Source: Clostridia bacterium
Lineage (GTDB): Bacteria; Bacillota_A; Clostridia; Oscillospirales; CAG-272
Assembly: GCA_017414585.1 (NCBI GenBank)
Contig: JAFQLN010000180.1
Coordinates: forward strand, 1 to 12,078
DNA length: 12,078 bases
Reading direction: 5' to 3'
In this document: positions 1 through 5,995 of the stretch, piece by piece
Position numbering within the stretch: position 1 is the stretch's first letter
Layout of the letters: the number at the start of each line of letters is the position of its first letter
Notes under the pieces: generated by a model
Told to the model about the DNA's origin: nothing
Seen by the model: the letters and a program-made list of their open reading frames with translations, nothing else
Database searches by the model: none
Translations under genes and position numbers: made by a program

Positions 1-395
1 AAAAGCGTATCGACAGCACTACCAAAGAGCTGGCTGAAAAAGAAGGCAACGACAGACTGTGGGTTGAAACCAAGTTCTGCCGTATGGCACACATCGTCCG
101 CGGCGGTACTCCGACTCTGTCCGACCGTCTCCTCGCTACGAAGATGGGCGTTCGCGCTGTTGACGAACTGCTTGCAGGCAACTCCGACCTGATCGTTGTT
201 GAACGCGAAGGCAAGATCACCACCTGCGGCATCCGCTGGTCCCAGGTTCTCGACCGTATGTACAAGGGTACGCTCAAGGAAGGTATGCTCGACGCATACA
301 CCGCAGAACAGCTCGCTGAAATGGAAGCGTTCATCGCTGAAAAGAAGGCGCAGTTTGCGGAAACTTACGCTATGCTCAACGAACTGGCGAACTGA
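1..395 (+). CDS. pfkA: 6-phosphofructokinase, C-terminal fragment (5' end outside window)
   Basis: Open reading enters the window in frame from base 3 and ends at TGA 393-395, giving the last 130 residues. The stretch AHIVRGGTPTLSDRLLATKMG matches the family block HIQRGGSP..DR.LA..MG, whose His and Arg contact fructose 6-phosphate in characterised bacterial enzymes. The enzyme phosphorylates fructose 6-phosphate in the cytosol, the committed step of glycolysis. The tail after the block is longer than in the short Bacillus-type enzyme, so it may belong to a longer clade. The phosphoryl donor (ATP or pyrophosphate) is set by N-terminal residues that are not visible. Internal ATG 84 is not a credible start, because homology continues upstream of it. 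Codon choice is strongly biased (GAA, CTC, CGT), as expected for a highly expressed glycolytic gene. Confidence 0.88.
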   Translation, partial: KRIDSTTKELAEKEGNDRLWVETKFCRMAHIVRGGTPTLSDRLLATKMGVRAVDELLAGNSDLIVVEREGKITTCGIRWSQVLDRMYKGTLKEGMLDAYTAEQLAEMEAFIAEKKAQFAETYAMLNELAN

Positions 396-406
396 ATGAA
401 AAGCAG

Positions 407-438
407 ACAGCTTCTCCGAAAAGGGGGAGCTGTTTTTT
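407..438 (+). terminator. Intrinsic terminator after pfkA
   Basis: ACAGCTTCTCC pairs with GGGGGAGCTGT (two G-T wobbles) around a GAAAA loop and is followed by six T. It starts 12 bases after the pfkA stop. Confidence 0.85.
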
Positions 439-474
439 GCACTGAAAGTAAGTGAAAATATCGCCTGTATGCCC

Positions 475-503
475 TTGACTTATGCGGAAAAATATGTTAA
501 ACT
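475..503 (+). promoter_or_regulatory. Sigma-A promoter of the secreted-protein gene
   Basis: The -35 box TTGACT (475-480) is separated by 17 bp from the -10 box TAAACT (498-503). TG at 495-496 gives an extended -10. Transcription would start near 510, leaving a leader of about 115 nt before the ATG at 625. Confidence 0.72.
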
Positions 504-518
504 ACAAAGGAATATAGT

Positions 519-586
519 CCGTTTGCTGTCCTCTGTTGATTCGACATCTGTGCAGTTTTTGGCAGAGCAGGATGGAAAACAAACGG
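519..586 (+). other. Possible folded 5' leader
   Basis: CCGTTTG (519-525) pairs exactly with CAAACGG (580-586). Nested inside, CTG (526-528) pairs with CAG (568-570) and CTCTG (531-535) with CAGAG (563-567), separated by a 2-nt bulge on the left, a 9-nt bulge on the right, and a 27-nt apical loop. The element fills most of the leader between the predicted transcription start and the ribosome binding site. It matches no riboswitch class I know, and could be an mRNA-stabilising or regulatory fold. Confidence 0.4.
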
Positions 587-624
587 GAATTCAAAATTAT
601 CTTTATTAAGAAAGGCAAAAAGAA

Positions 625-1899
625 ATGAAAAAGATTCTTTCATTTGTCATTGCAGCCATGATGGTTGTTATGATGCTTCCTGCTGTCGTTTCTGCTGCTA
701 TCGATCAGACCGGAGCAGAATACACGCTCACGGCAGATGAAACACTTACTGATGAAGTCCTTATCATTGTGAACGATTTTGTCCTTGACCTTGGCGGCAA
801 GACAATCACTTCTACGCACGAAGATTTCGCTATCGTTGTTACCGGTCCTAATACTGATGTAACCATCAAGAACGGTAAGATTATCATGAACGGTACCGGT
901 CAGGGTCAGGCTGTTCGTGTTGTAGACGGTGCAAATGTAATTCTTGAAGATCTGACAATTGAAGCAACCGGTTACGGCGTTGTTGTCAGAGATAATACTA
1001 AGAATTCTCATGATGAAGCAACTGCACGTCTTGACGGCAATCCTGTTGATGTAACGATCAACAACTGTGACATTACTGCCGGTGTTTATGGTATCAGCGG
1101 TAATGGTTATGACCACTTCGATGGTGCTAATATCACAATCAATGGTGATTCTACCATTGAAGGTGAAGATGTTGGTATTTATATCCCCAACGCAGGTACT
1201 CTTACCCTTAATGATGGTTACATCACCGGTAAGACCGGTATTGAAATGCGTGCCGGCGATCTGGTTATTCCTACCAATTCCCGCGTTGTTGTGGAAGGTA
1301 CCGGTACTCCTCTTTCTCAGAATCCGAATGGCAGCGGTTCTACCACCGTTGGTGCTGCTATCGCTGTTTCTCAGCACACGACTAACCTTCCTATCAGTGT
1401 TGAAATCGGTGCAGGTACATTCATCAGTGAATCGAATGCATCCCTCTATGAAATAGATGCAGAAGACGAAGTTACTTCTAATGTAACCATTTCTGTTACC
1501 GGTGGTAATTTTGAAGGTGCTGTTTCCAGTGAAAACTGTGAATCTTTCATCTCCGGCGGCAGCTTTGATACAGAACTCAATGAAGACTATATTACTGCTG
1601 ACAAGGAATATAATGAAGAACTTGATCGCGTTGTTTGCGTAGAACATGGTGACTGGGGTTGCTATGATAACGAAGATGGTACTCACAGATTCTGGTGCCG
1701 CGATTGCCAGACCAGATTCATTGAAGAACCTCACAACTTCACCGAATGGGAACGCGAAGGTGCTGAAATGGCTCGCTACTGTGTAGACTGCGGTGCTCGT
1801 GAAACTGCTGAACTTACTGAAGCTGAAAAAATCAGCGATTACTTCGCTAATTTCAGACGCTTCCTCCTTTGGCAGCTGATGAACGGAAAGGCTGAATAA
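625..1899 (+). CDS. Secreted beta-helix-like protein with C-terminal Cys-rich module
   Basis: A 424-residue protein with AAAGG at 611-615 as ribosome binding site. Residues 1-24 are a signal peptide: MKKI, a Met/Val-rich hydrophobic core and VSA before the likely cleavage site. Residues 35-315 are Thr/Asn/Gly/Ile-rich short strands such as VTIKNGKIIMNG, ILEDLTIEATGYGVVV and LTLNDGYITGKTGIEM, the look of a right-handed parallel beta-helix (pectate-lyase-like fold). ISGGSFDTELNEDYI near 309 is a recurring motif in clostridial surface beta-helix proteins. Residues 338-389 hold C338, C346, C358xxC361 and C386xxC389 with His 340, 354 and 370, resembling the short His/CxxC repeats at the end of many gut Firmicute secreted proteins; metal binding is possible. 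Residues 402-419 form an amphipathic, aromatic-rich tail. No LPxTG, dockerin or catalytic residues were recognised. Third codon positions favour T, unlike the atp genes. It appears monocistronic. An extracellular or surface role is inferred; the ligand is unknown. Confidence 0.85.
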   Translation: MKKILSFVIAAMMVVMMLPAVVSAAIDQTGAEYTLTADETLTDEVLIIVNDFVLDLGGKTITSTHEDFAIVVTGPNTDVTIKNGKIIMNGTGQGQAVRVVDGANVILEDLTIEATGYGVVVRDNTKNSHDEATARLDGNPVDVTINNCDITAGVYGISGNGYDHFDGANITINGDSTIEGEDVGIYIPNAGTLTLNDGYITGKTGIEMRAGDLVIPTNSRVVVEGTGTPLSQNPNGSGSTTVGAAIAVSQHTTNLPISVEIGAGTFISESNASLYEIDAEDEVTSNVTISVTGGNFEGAVSSENCESFISGGSFDTELNEDYITADKEYNEELDRVVCVEHGDWGCYDNEDGTHRFWCRDCQTRFIEEPHNFTEWEREGAEMARYCVDCGARETAELTEAEKISDYFANFRRFLLWQLMNGKAE

Positions 1900-1971
1900 T
1901 TCCGCTTTTTCCCGGTCAGTACACAGGTGAAGTCGAATCCGCCTTTGGCTGACGCACATACATCCGAAAAT

Positions 1972-2003
1972 AAAAATCCTCCGGTTTTTTCCGGGGGATT
2001 TTT
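1972..2003. terminator. Bidirectional intrinsic terminator
   Basis: AAAAATCCTCCGG (1972-1984) and CCGGGGGATTTTT (1991-2003) form a 13-bp stem with one G-T pair around a TTTTTT loop. A-runs and T-runs flank it on both strands, so it can end the plus-strand gene (stop at 1899) and the convergent minus-strand regulator gene (stop at 2011). Confidence 0.88.
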
Positions 2004-2010
2004 GTATATC

Positions 2011-3213
2011 TTACGAATTCGTACTGGGAAGCATCGGCTGTACAACATATTCAATGGATACCGGAGCGTGCGGGTGCTGTCTTTCAAAGGACGAAATAAA
2101 CCGGTCACATACTTTACAGCTGTTCTCATAGTTCGCGGAAGGAAGCATGAGAATGAACTGCGACACACTGCAGCGCGTGATCACATCCCCTTTTCGCAGA
2201 GAATGGCTCAGGTGCTTTTCAAAATTGTCCATGACGGAGGAGAGCCTTCTCGGCGACAGATCACTGCCGATGCGGCTTTTCAAGGTCAGCAGGACGGTGT
2301 GTATAACAATCCCGCTTCGCACAATTGTTCTCGCCTGTGCCTGATACAACTTCTGGAAAGAGTCGTAATCGCAGACAATCGCACCGGTGATTTCGCCCTG
2401 CTCATTCAGCTGTGACTGAAGAAGCTCCGGCGAAACGGTCGTTTTGCTCTGGAGCGAATCGAGCGCTTCCTGATACAGATCTCTGGTTTCCTGATCCGGC
2501 ACCGCGCTGAATGCGGAAAGGAGAAGCTGGCTTAAATCTTCGTATATCCGGATCACTTCCTGATACTCTTCCCGATGCAGGAGAAAGCGCATCAGATACC
2601 GATGGATTTTTTCACTGTACGGATCAATCCGGATCGCTTTGCGGCAAATGGCAATTCCTTCATCGAAACGGCACGCTTGTTCCAGCGCCGGAATGACTCT
2701 GTCGATCAGCATTTCATACTGATTGTGATAATGTGTCTGCATGGGAAGAACCCAGATTTCCGAAAACTGCGGTGCGAGAAACTTGCCGTTGTATAATTCC
2801 AGCGCGGAAAGGCAGATTTCCGTTTCATCAGCATCGGAAGCGTCATGCAATGCCCGGATCCGCTCTTCAAACAGTTCCGTGTCGATAACGGCTTTTACAT
2901 CCGGATTCCACATATAACCGCCGTTTTTGGAGAGAAGGAGCTGATAGCCGCCATGGGGAGTAAGCGGATGAAGAATCTGACGGGCTCTGTGAATCGCTGT
3001 TCGCATGGCTCCGGCAGGGTTGTCATTTTTTTCCGGTTTCCAGATGACGGAAAGCAGTTCGTCGGTGGATACCCAGTTTCCGCGATGGCAAAGGAGATAT
3101 GCCAGAAGATTCCAGATCAGCTTGGAGCGGTTGCCGGTGCAGCTGATTCGCTGGTCTGCACAGGTTAACGTGAATTCGCCCAGCATATTGATATGAAGCA
3201 CATCGTGTTTCAT
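2011..3213 (-). CDS. SARP/BTAD-family transcriptional regulator with degenerate GGDEF-like domain
   Basis: A 400-residue protein. The start at 3213 is preferred over the ATG at 3240, because AGGAGG lies 7 nt upstream of it. Residues 1-102 are an OmpR/SARP-type winged helix: LGEFTLTC, then RSKLIWNLLAYLLCHRG, DELLSVIW, and the recognition-helix region AGAMRTAIHRARQIL. Residues 107-255 fit a bacterial transcriptional activator domain (TPR-like helices; LYNGKFL, CRFDEGIAICRKAIRIDPYSEKIHRYLM). Residues 275-400 resemble a diguanylate cyclase fold in which the GGDEF signature has become RCSVSQF (347-353), followed by ILMLPSANYENSCKVCDRF. With no Gly-Gly or acidic pair, catalysis is not expected; a sensory or dimerisation role is inferred. 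The protein is cytoplasmic and DNA-binding. Its targets are unknown: neighbouring genes have their own promoters. A palindrome over its own -10 box suggests autoregulation. No phosphoacceptor domain is seen. Confidence 0.85.
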   Translation of the reverse strand: MKHDVLHINMLGEFTLTCADQRISCTGNRSKLIWNLLAYLLCHRGNWVSTDELLSVIWKPEKNDNPAGAMRTAIHRARQILHPLTPHGGYQLLLSKNGGYMWNPDVKAVIDTELFEERIRALHDASDADETEICLSALELYNGKFLAPQFSEIWVLPMQTHYHNQYEMLIDRVIPALEQACRFDEGIAICRKAIRIDPYSEKIHRYLMRFLLHREEYQEVIRIYEDLSQLLLSAFSAVPDQETRDLYQEALDSLQSKTTVSPELLQSQLNEQGEITGAIVCDYDSFQKLYQAQARTIVRSGIVIHTVLLTLKSRIGSDLSPRRLSSVMDNFEKHLSHSLRKGDVITRCSVSQFILMLPSANYENSCKVCDRFISSFERQHPHAPVSIEYVVQPMLPSTNS

Positions 3214-3220
3214 GGAACTT

Positions 3221-3226
3221 CCTCCT
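3221..3226 (-). promoter_or_regulatory. Ribosome binding site that fixes the regulator start
   Basis: On the minus strand AGGAGG sits 7 nt before the ATG at 3213-3211. The upstream in-frame ATG at 3240 has no comparable site, and translation from it would read through this one. Confidence 0.85.
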
Positions 3227-3260
3227 ATCAGCAGTCTCAAAAGTCATGATTTCTTCTAAT

Positions 3261-3279
3261 AAATAGTTTATAACTATTT
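3261..3279. repeat. Palindrome overlapping the regulator -10 box
   Basis: AAATAGTT (3261-3268) and AACTATTT (3272-3279) are exact inverted arms of 8 bp with a TAT centre. The site covers the -10 hexamer of the minus-strand regulator promoter, a typical operator position. The binding protein is unknown. Confidence 0.55.
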
Positions 3280-3293
3280 TGCAGCATTATCAA
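3265..3293 (-). promoter_or_regulatory. Promoter of the BTAD regulator gene
   Basis: On the minus strand TTGATA (3293-3288) is separated by 17 bp from TAAACT (3270-3265). TATAAA, shifted by 2 bp, is an alternative -10. A start near 3258 leaves a leader of about 45 nt. Confidence 0.6.
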
Positions 3294-3298
3294 TAAGA

Positions 3299-3326
3299 AA
3301 ACGGATTTTTTATATAAAAATCGTTT
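3299..3326 (-). terminator. Probable AT-rich terminator after the 136-residue protein gene
   Basis: AAAC plus GATTTTT (3299-3310, one G bulged) pairs with AAAAATC plus GTTT (3316-3326) around a 5-nt TATAT loop. On the minus strand the stem is followed by TTTTCTTATT. It lies between the stop at 3415 and the regulator promoter. The stem is weak in G+C, so its strength is uncertain. Confidence 0.4.
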
Positions 3327-3414
3327 CTTTTGCCGGAAATTTTGAAGGCTGCATATTTCATGCAGAATTAAAAACAGGATTATACAAAAAACAGAGGGGA
3401 TTCGCAGGTATGGG

Positions 3415-3825
3415 CTATGTATTCTCAGAATAACCTAGCGCGTTGTCAAGCAGAACAATCAGTTCCAGAACACTGCGGAAGCACTCTTCCTGTTTTCCTT
3501 CCGCCCATGCGAGCGTTCCCTGCCAGCTGGCATTCTGCCGGAATAAAATCCGAAGGGAGAATGTAGCGGCTGCACCTTTTTCCGAGTATCCCGATGCGGG
3601 AGATGACTGCGGGCGGTTATGAGGATCCTGGAACTTTCTTAACGCAGTAAAGGACTGAGGAAAATTTTCACAGTCCAGAATGTCGTTGATTTTTAACACA
3701 AGCTGTGTCAGTCCATGAAAAGGATGTATTTCCATGGTAGACGCAATCTGAAAGCGACCGCTCGGAATCTGATGATCATAGGAATCAACATAGATCATGA
3801 CTGTTCTGTTCAATTCACCCTTCAA
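3415..3825 (-). CDS. Conserved clostridial protein of unknown function, TTG start
   Basis: A 136-residue protein. Translation is placed at TTG 3825-3823 because AAAGGAGG lies 10 nt upstream; the next in-frame ATG (3798) has no nearby site, and the open frame further upstream runs through promoter-like AT-rich DNA and reads as non-coding. The first residues are (M)KGELNRTVMIYVDSYD. Recognisable blocks are HGLTQLVLKINDILDCENFPQSF (37-59) and TFSLRILFRQNASWQGTLAW with EGKQEECFRSVLELIVLLDNAL (89-130). From memory, this C-terminal block recurs in small hypothetical proteins of Clostridia; no function is known to me. There is no signal peptide, membrane segment or nucleotide-binding motif, so a small cytosolic protein is likely. 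It is transcribed alone from an extended -10 promoter with tandem palindromes. Confidence 0.78.
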   Translation of the reverse strand: MKGELNRTVMIYVDSYDHQIPSGRFQIASTMEIHPFHGLTQLVLKINDILDCENFPQSFTALRKFQDPHNRPQSSPASGYSEKGAAATFSLRILFRQNASWQGTLAWAEGKQEECFRSVLELIVLLDNALGYSENT

Positions 3826-3833
3826 GATTGTGC

Positions 3834-3844
3834 CGCCTCCTTTG
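3834..3844 (-). promoter_or_regulatory. Ribosome binding site that fixes the TTG start
   Basis: On the minus strand CAAAGGAGGCG contains a full Shine-Dalgarno match 10 nt upstream of TTG 3825-3823, with no ATG or GTG in range. The frame agrees with the conserved downstream protein. Confidence 0.75.
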
Positions 3845-3864
3845 AAATATCTTTTATTGTATAT

Positions 3865-3873
3865 ATTGTAGCA
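3865..3873 (-). promoter_or_regulatory. Extended -10 promoter of the 136-residue protein gene
   Basis: On the minus strand TGCTACAAT forms an extended -10 (TGn plus TACAAT, 5 of 6 to consensus). The position for a -35 is poor (CATTAT), as is common for extended -10 promoters. The transcript leader would be about 35 nt. Confidence 0.6.
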
Positions 3874-3878
3874 GAAAA

Positions 3879-3948
3879 TTGTTACAAATAATGTTACATA
3901 TCGGAAATTTTTTGTCAATTTGAGATTTCTTACAAAAAAATGTGACAT
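3879..3948. repeat. Three 9-bp odd palindromes of form WTGTNACAW
   Basis: TTGTTACAA (3879-3887), ATGTTACAT (3891-3899) and ATGTGACAT (3940-3948). The first two are exactly 12 bp apart and cover the spacer and -35 region of the minus-strand promoter at 3865-3873; the third is 49 bp further upstream. The layout suggests an operator cluster. No regulator can be assigned. Confidence 0.4.
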
Positions 3949-4098
3949 ACCGGACTGAAAAATTACGAAATAATATTTTGTTAGATAAACAAACATCAAA
4001 GATGTAAAGAATTTTGTTATGCTTGCATATCGTACAAAGGAGGAAGAACGACGGAGGAGATTGGCTGTTCTGATTATGCCTTGAAAAAAAGGATCGGG

Positions 4099-4176
4099 AT
4101 GAAAAAAGAGATAAAATTTATCTGTGATGTATGTTCAGTTTGGAAAATGTTCATGATATATCTGATAAAAATTTGA
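4099..4176 (+). CDS. Possible 25-residue small ORF
   Basis: The ATG at 4099 has AAAAGG 6 nt upstream and the frame runs 25 codons to TGA 4174-4176. The product MKKEIKFICDVCSVWKMFMI (first 20 residues) has a CxxC pair and a hydrophobic second half. It lies upstream of the atp promoter with no convincing promoter of its own. In AT-rich intergenic DNA such an ORF can arise by chance. Confidence 0.15.
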   Translation: MKKEIKFICDVCSVWKMFMIYLIKI

Positions 4177-4208
4177 TTTCGAATGGGAAGAAAATGGGAA
4201 AAAAACTG

Positions 4209-4237
4209 TTGAAAAAAACACGAATTCCTGTTATAAT
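4209..4237 (+). promoter_or_regulatory. Main promoter of the ATP synthase operon
   Basis: TTGAAA (4209-4214), a 17-bp spacer, then consensus TATAAT (4232-4237) with TG at 4229-4230 (extended -10). A-rich DNA just upstream could act as an UP element. This is the strongest promoter match in the window, and no other convincing promoter is seen within the operon. Transcription should start near 4244. Confidence 0.85.
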
Positions 4238-4240
4238 AAT

Positions 4241-4254
4241 TTCATTAAAATGAA
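4241..4254. repeat. Palindrome at the atp transcription start
   Basis: TTCATT and AATGAA are exact 6-bp arms around AA (TTCATTAAAATGAA). The site starts 4 bp after the -10 box and spans the expected +1, where a bound repressor would block initiation. It could equally be a small hairpin at the 5' end of the transcript. Confidence 0.4.
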
Positions 4255-4278
4255 TTTTCGGGAGAGACTGGTGTTTTC

Positions 4279-4845
4279 ATGAAACTCGATAAGGAAGTAC
4301 TCCGTGAAAACAGAAAAATGGCGGTCGGATGTCTTGTCTGTACCGTTCTTGTCATGGCGGGTTTCCTGTTCGCACGTCAGTTTGACTATACCGTTGTTCT
4401 CGGCGGTGTGATCGGCTGGATGCTTGCGGTCGGAAATTTTTTCTTTATGTCTGTCGGAATCACCAAAGCGCTGGAGACGGGCGAAGAAAACGCAGCCAAA
4501 CTGAAAATGCGTACCTCCTATGTCACGCGGACGGTGGTTATGCTTGCCGTGATAGCGGTTTCTCTGGTTCTCGATCAGATTCACTGGCTTCCCGTTGTCG
4601 CGTCCGTCTTTTATCCGCGCATTGTCATCACCGCGCTGAATCTTTTCTCACTGGCAGTATCGCGCAGAAAGCACCTTGCCGGAGAGGATGCCGAAACGCA
4701 GGAGGATGAAAAGCCGAACGTGCAGCCGCAAAGTGAAGACGACCCGGAAGAAGAAACGGACGGTTTTGAAAAGCTCGTACGGGGATTTTATAAAGCGCCC
4801 GTTCCCGGTGAGGAAAATAAAAAACAGGATCAGTCATCCGACTGA
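4279..4845 (+). CDS. atpI: ATP synthase subunit I
   Basis: A 188-residue membrane protein and the first gene of the atp operon. Four hydrophobic segments are visible at about 14-32, 38-60, 83-99 and 103-126; the second contains LGGVIGWMLAVGNFFFM, the Gly-rich pattern of the AtpI family. In studied bacteria AtpI helps assemble the c-ring and is not part of the final enzyme. Residues 133-188 form a strongly acidic, probably disordered cytoplasmic tail (QEDEK, EDDPEEETDGFEK) that makes the protein longer than the usual 120-130 residues. A GGAGAG run at 4261-4266 lies 12 nt before the ATG. The gene ends 20 bases before atpB. Identification rests on position and topology; AtpI sequences are poorly conserved. 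Confidence 0.82.
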   Translation: MKLDKEVLRENRKMAVGCLVCTVLVMAGFLFARQFDYTVVLGGVIGWMLAVGNFFFMSVGITKALETGEENAAKLKMRTSYVTRTVVMLAVIAVSLVLDQIHWLPVVASVFYPRIVITALNLFSLAVSRRKHLAGEDAETQEDEKPNVQPQSEDDPEEETDGFEKLVRGFYKAPVPGEENKKQDQSSD

Positions 4846-4865
4846 TTCCGGCGGAGGAAAAATCA

Positions 4866-5609
4866 ATGGATAATATCAATATAACCGGTGCGAAAATCTA
4901 TTTTGAAATTCCGGTTTTCGGCGGGATTCCGATCACGGAAACGCAGGTCAATTCGTGGATTGTCATGCTTGCCGTTACGATTCTCTGCCTTGTCCTGACA
5001 CACGGTCTGAAAGTTCGTCCCACATCCAAACGGCAGGTTGTTGCGGAATGGATTGTCGAGAAGGTGGATGGGCTTGTCAAAGCAAACATGGGTGAAAAGT
5101 TCATGGGATTTGCGCCGTTCGTGGCAGCAATTCTCTCGCTGTCCGCTCTGTCGTCCTTGTCGTCCCTCCTCGGAATGTACCCTCCGACAGCTGACCTCAA
5201 CACAGTAGCGGGCTGGTCGCTGCTCGTCTTTACCCTGATCACGTTTTACAAGATCAAATCAGGCGGATTCGGCGGCTACCTCAAGGGATTTACCGAGCCC
5301 TTCGCGCTGTTCACCCCGTTCAATATCCTTTCCGAACTCGGTACCCCCGTTTCGATGGCGTTCCGTCACTTCGGCAATGTCGTATCGGGCACGGTGATCT
5401 CGACGCTGATCTACGCGGCACTTGCGGCGGCATCCGGTGCACTGTTCGGGTGGCTTCCCGGTATTCTCGGCAAGATTCCGTTTTTACAGGTCGGTCTTCC
5501 GGCGGTACTGTCGATTTACTTTGACCTTTTCTCGTCCTGTATGCAGGCGTTCATCTTCTCGATGCTGACGATGCTGTATATCTCTTCGGCTGCGGGAGAA
5601 GAAACTTAA
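4866..5609 (+). CDS. atpB: ATP synthase subunit a
   Basis: A 247-residue integral membrane stator subunit that forms the two ion half-channels facing the c-ring. Family landmarks are MYPPTADLN (104-112), the block SMAFRHFGNVVSG with the essential Arg at position 167 (E. coli Arg210 equivalent), and SCMQAFIFSMLTMLYIS near the C-terminus, with Gln227 matching E. coli Gln252. The residue after the Arg is His168 where E. coli has Leu. The gene follows atpI by 20 bases with a GGCGGAGG run ahead of its ATG, and precedes atpE by 49 bases. Length is normal for Firmicutes. Confidence 0.95.
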   Translation: MDNINITGAKIYFEIPVFGGIPITETQVNSWIVMLAVTILCLVLTHGLKVRPTSKRQVVAEWIVEKVDGLVKANMGEKFMGFAPFVAAILSLSALSSLSSLLGMYPPTADLNTVAGWSLLVFTLITFYKIKSGGFGGYLKGFTEPFALFTPFNILSELGTPVSMAFRHFGNVVSGTVISTLIYAALAAASGALFGWLPGILGKIPFLQVGLPAVLSIYFDLFSSCMQAFIFSMLTMLYISSAAGEET

Positions 5610-5640
5610 TCTGTTATACAAGCCAAAAACAATTCTATAA

Positions 5641-5931
<291 letters not shown>

Positions 5932-5953
5932 TTCATCAGCGGATTCTGATGAG
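5932..5953 (+). other. Stem-loop directly after atpE
   Basis: TTCATCAG (5932-5939) pairs with CTGATGAG (5946-5953) over 8 bp (one wobble) around a 6-nt loop, starting on the base after the atpE stop. There is no T-run, so it is not a terminator. The left arm is a copy of TTCATCAGC at 5914-5922 inside atpE, which could pair with the same right arm. A possible role is 3' stabilisation of the atpE message, whose product is needed in excess. Confidence 0.4.
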
Positions 5954-5995
5954 AATGACGGAACAAAGCGGAATATACGCAGAGGGAGTATAAAC

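Larger units (their letters stand above)
3826..4278. other. AT-rich intergenic region between divergent units
   Basis: About 450 bp separate the minus-strand 136-residue protein gene from atpI. It holds the minus-strand promoter and its palindromes, a 6-bp inverted repeat TTTGTT/AACAAA (3977-3993), two purine-rich Shine-Dalgarno-like runs (4036-4043, 4053-4059) with no good start codon behind them, a doubtful 25-codon ORF (4099-4176), and the atp promoter with a palindrome at the start site. No longer gene and no RNA gene of a known class is recognised. Confidence 0.7.

Noticed and set aside
890..1510. Recurring ACCGGT/GGTACCGGT strings in the secreted-protein gene as regulatory repeats
   Set aside because: They fall in frame at Thr-Gly codons and reflect the Thr/Gly-rich beta-helix sequence with biased codons (ACC, GGT).
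640..1959. 439-residue open frame on the minus strand opposite the secreted-protein gene
   Set aside because: It mirrors a gene with signal peptide, ribosome binding site, promoter and biased codons. The minus-strand product has no recognisable domain and no start signal; the open frame follows from the codon bias of the real gene.
3349..3365. CTGCAT/ATGCAG hairpin as terminator of the 136-residue protein gene
   Set aside because: The arms pair well but no T-run follows on either strand. The AT-rich hairpin at 3299-3326 fits better.
3977..3993. TTTGTT-AGATA-AACAAA as a Rex (redox) operator
   Set aside because: Rex half-sites TTGTT and AACAA are normally separated by 8 bp; here the gap is 6 bp (5 bp between the 6-bp arms), which changes the helical phase. 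The inverted repeat may be chance in AT-rich DNA.
3826..3999. N-terminal extension of the 136-residue protein to ATG 3999
   Set aside because: The extra 58 residues are Phe/Tyr/Lys-rich translations of AT-rich promoter DNA that includes an extended -10 box and the ribosome binding site itself.
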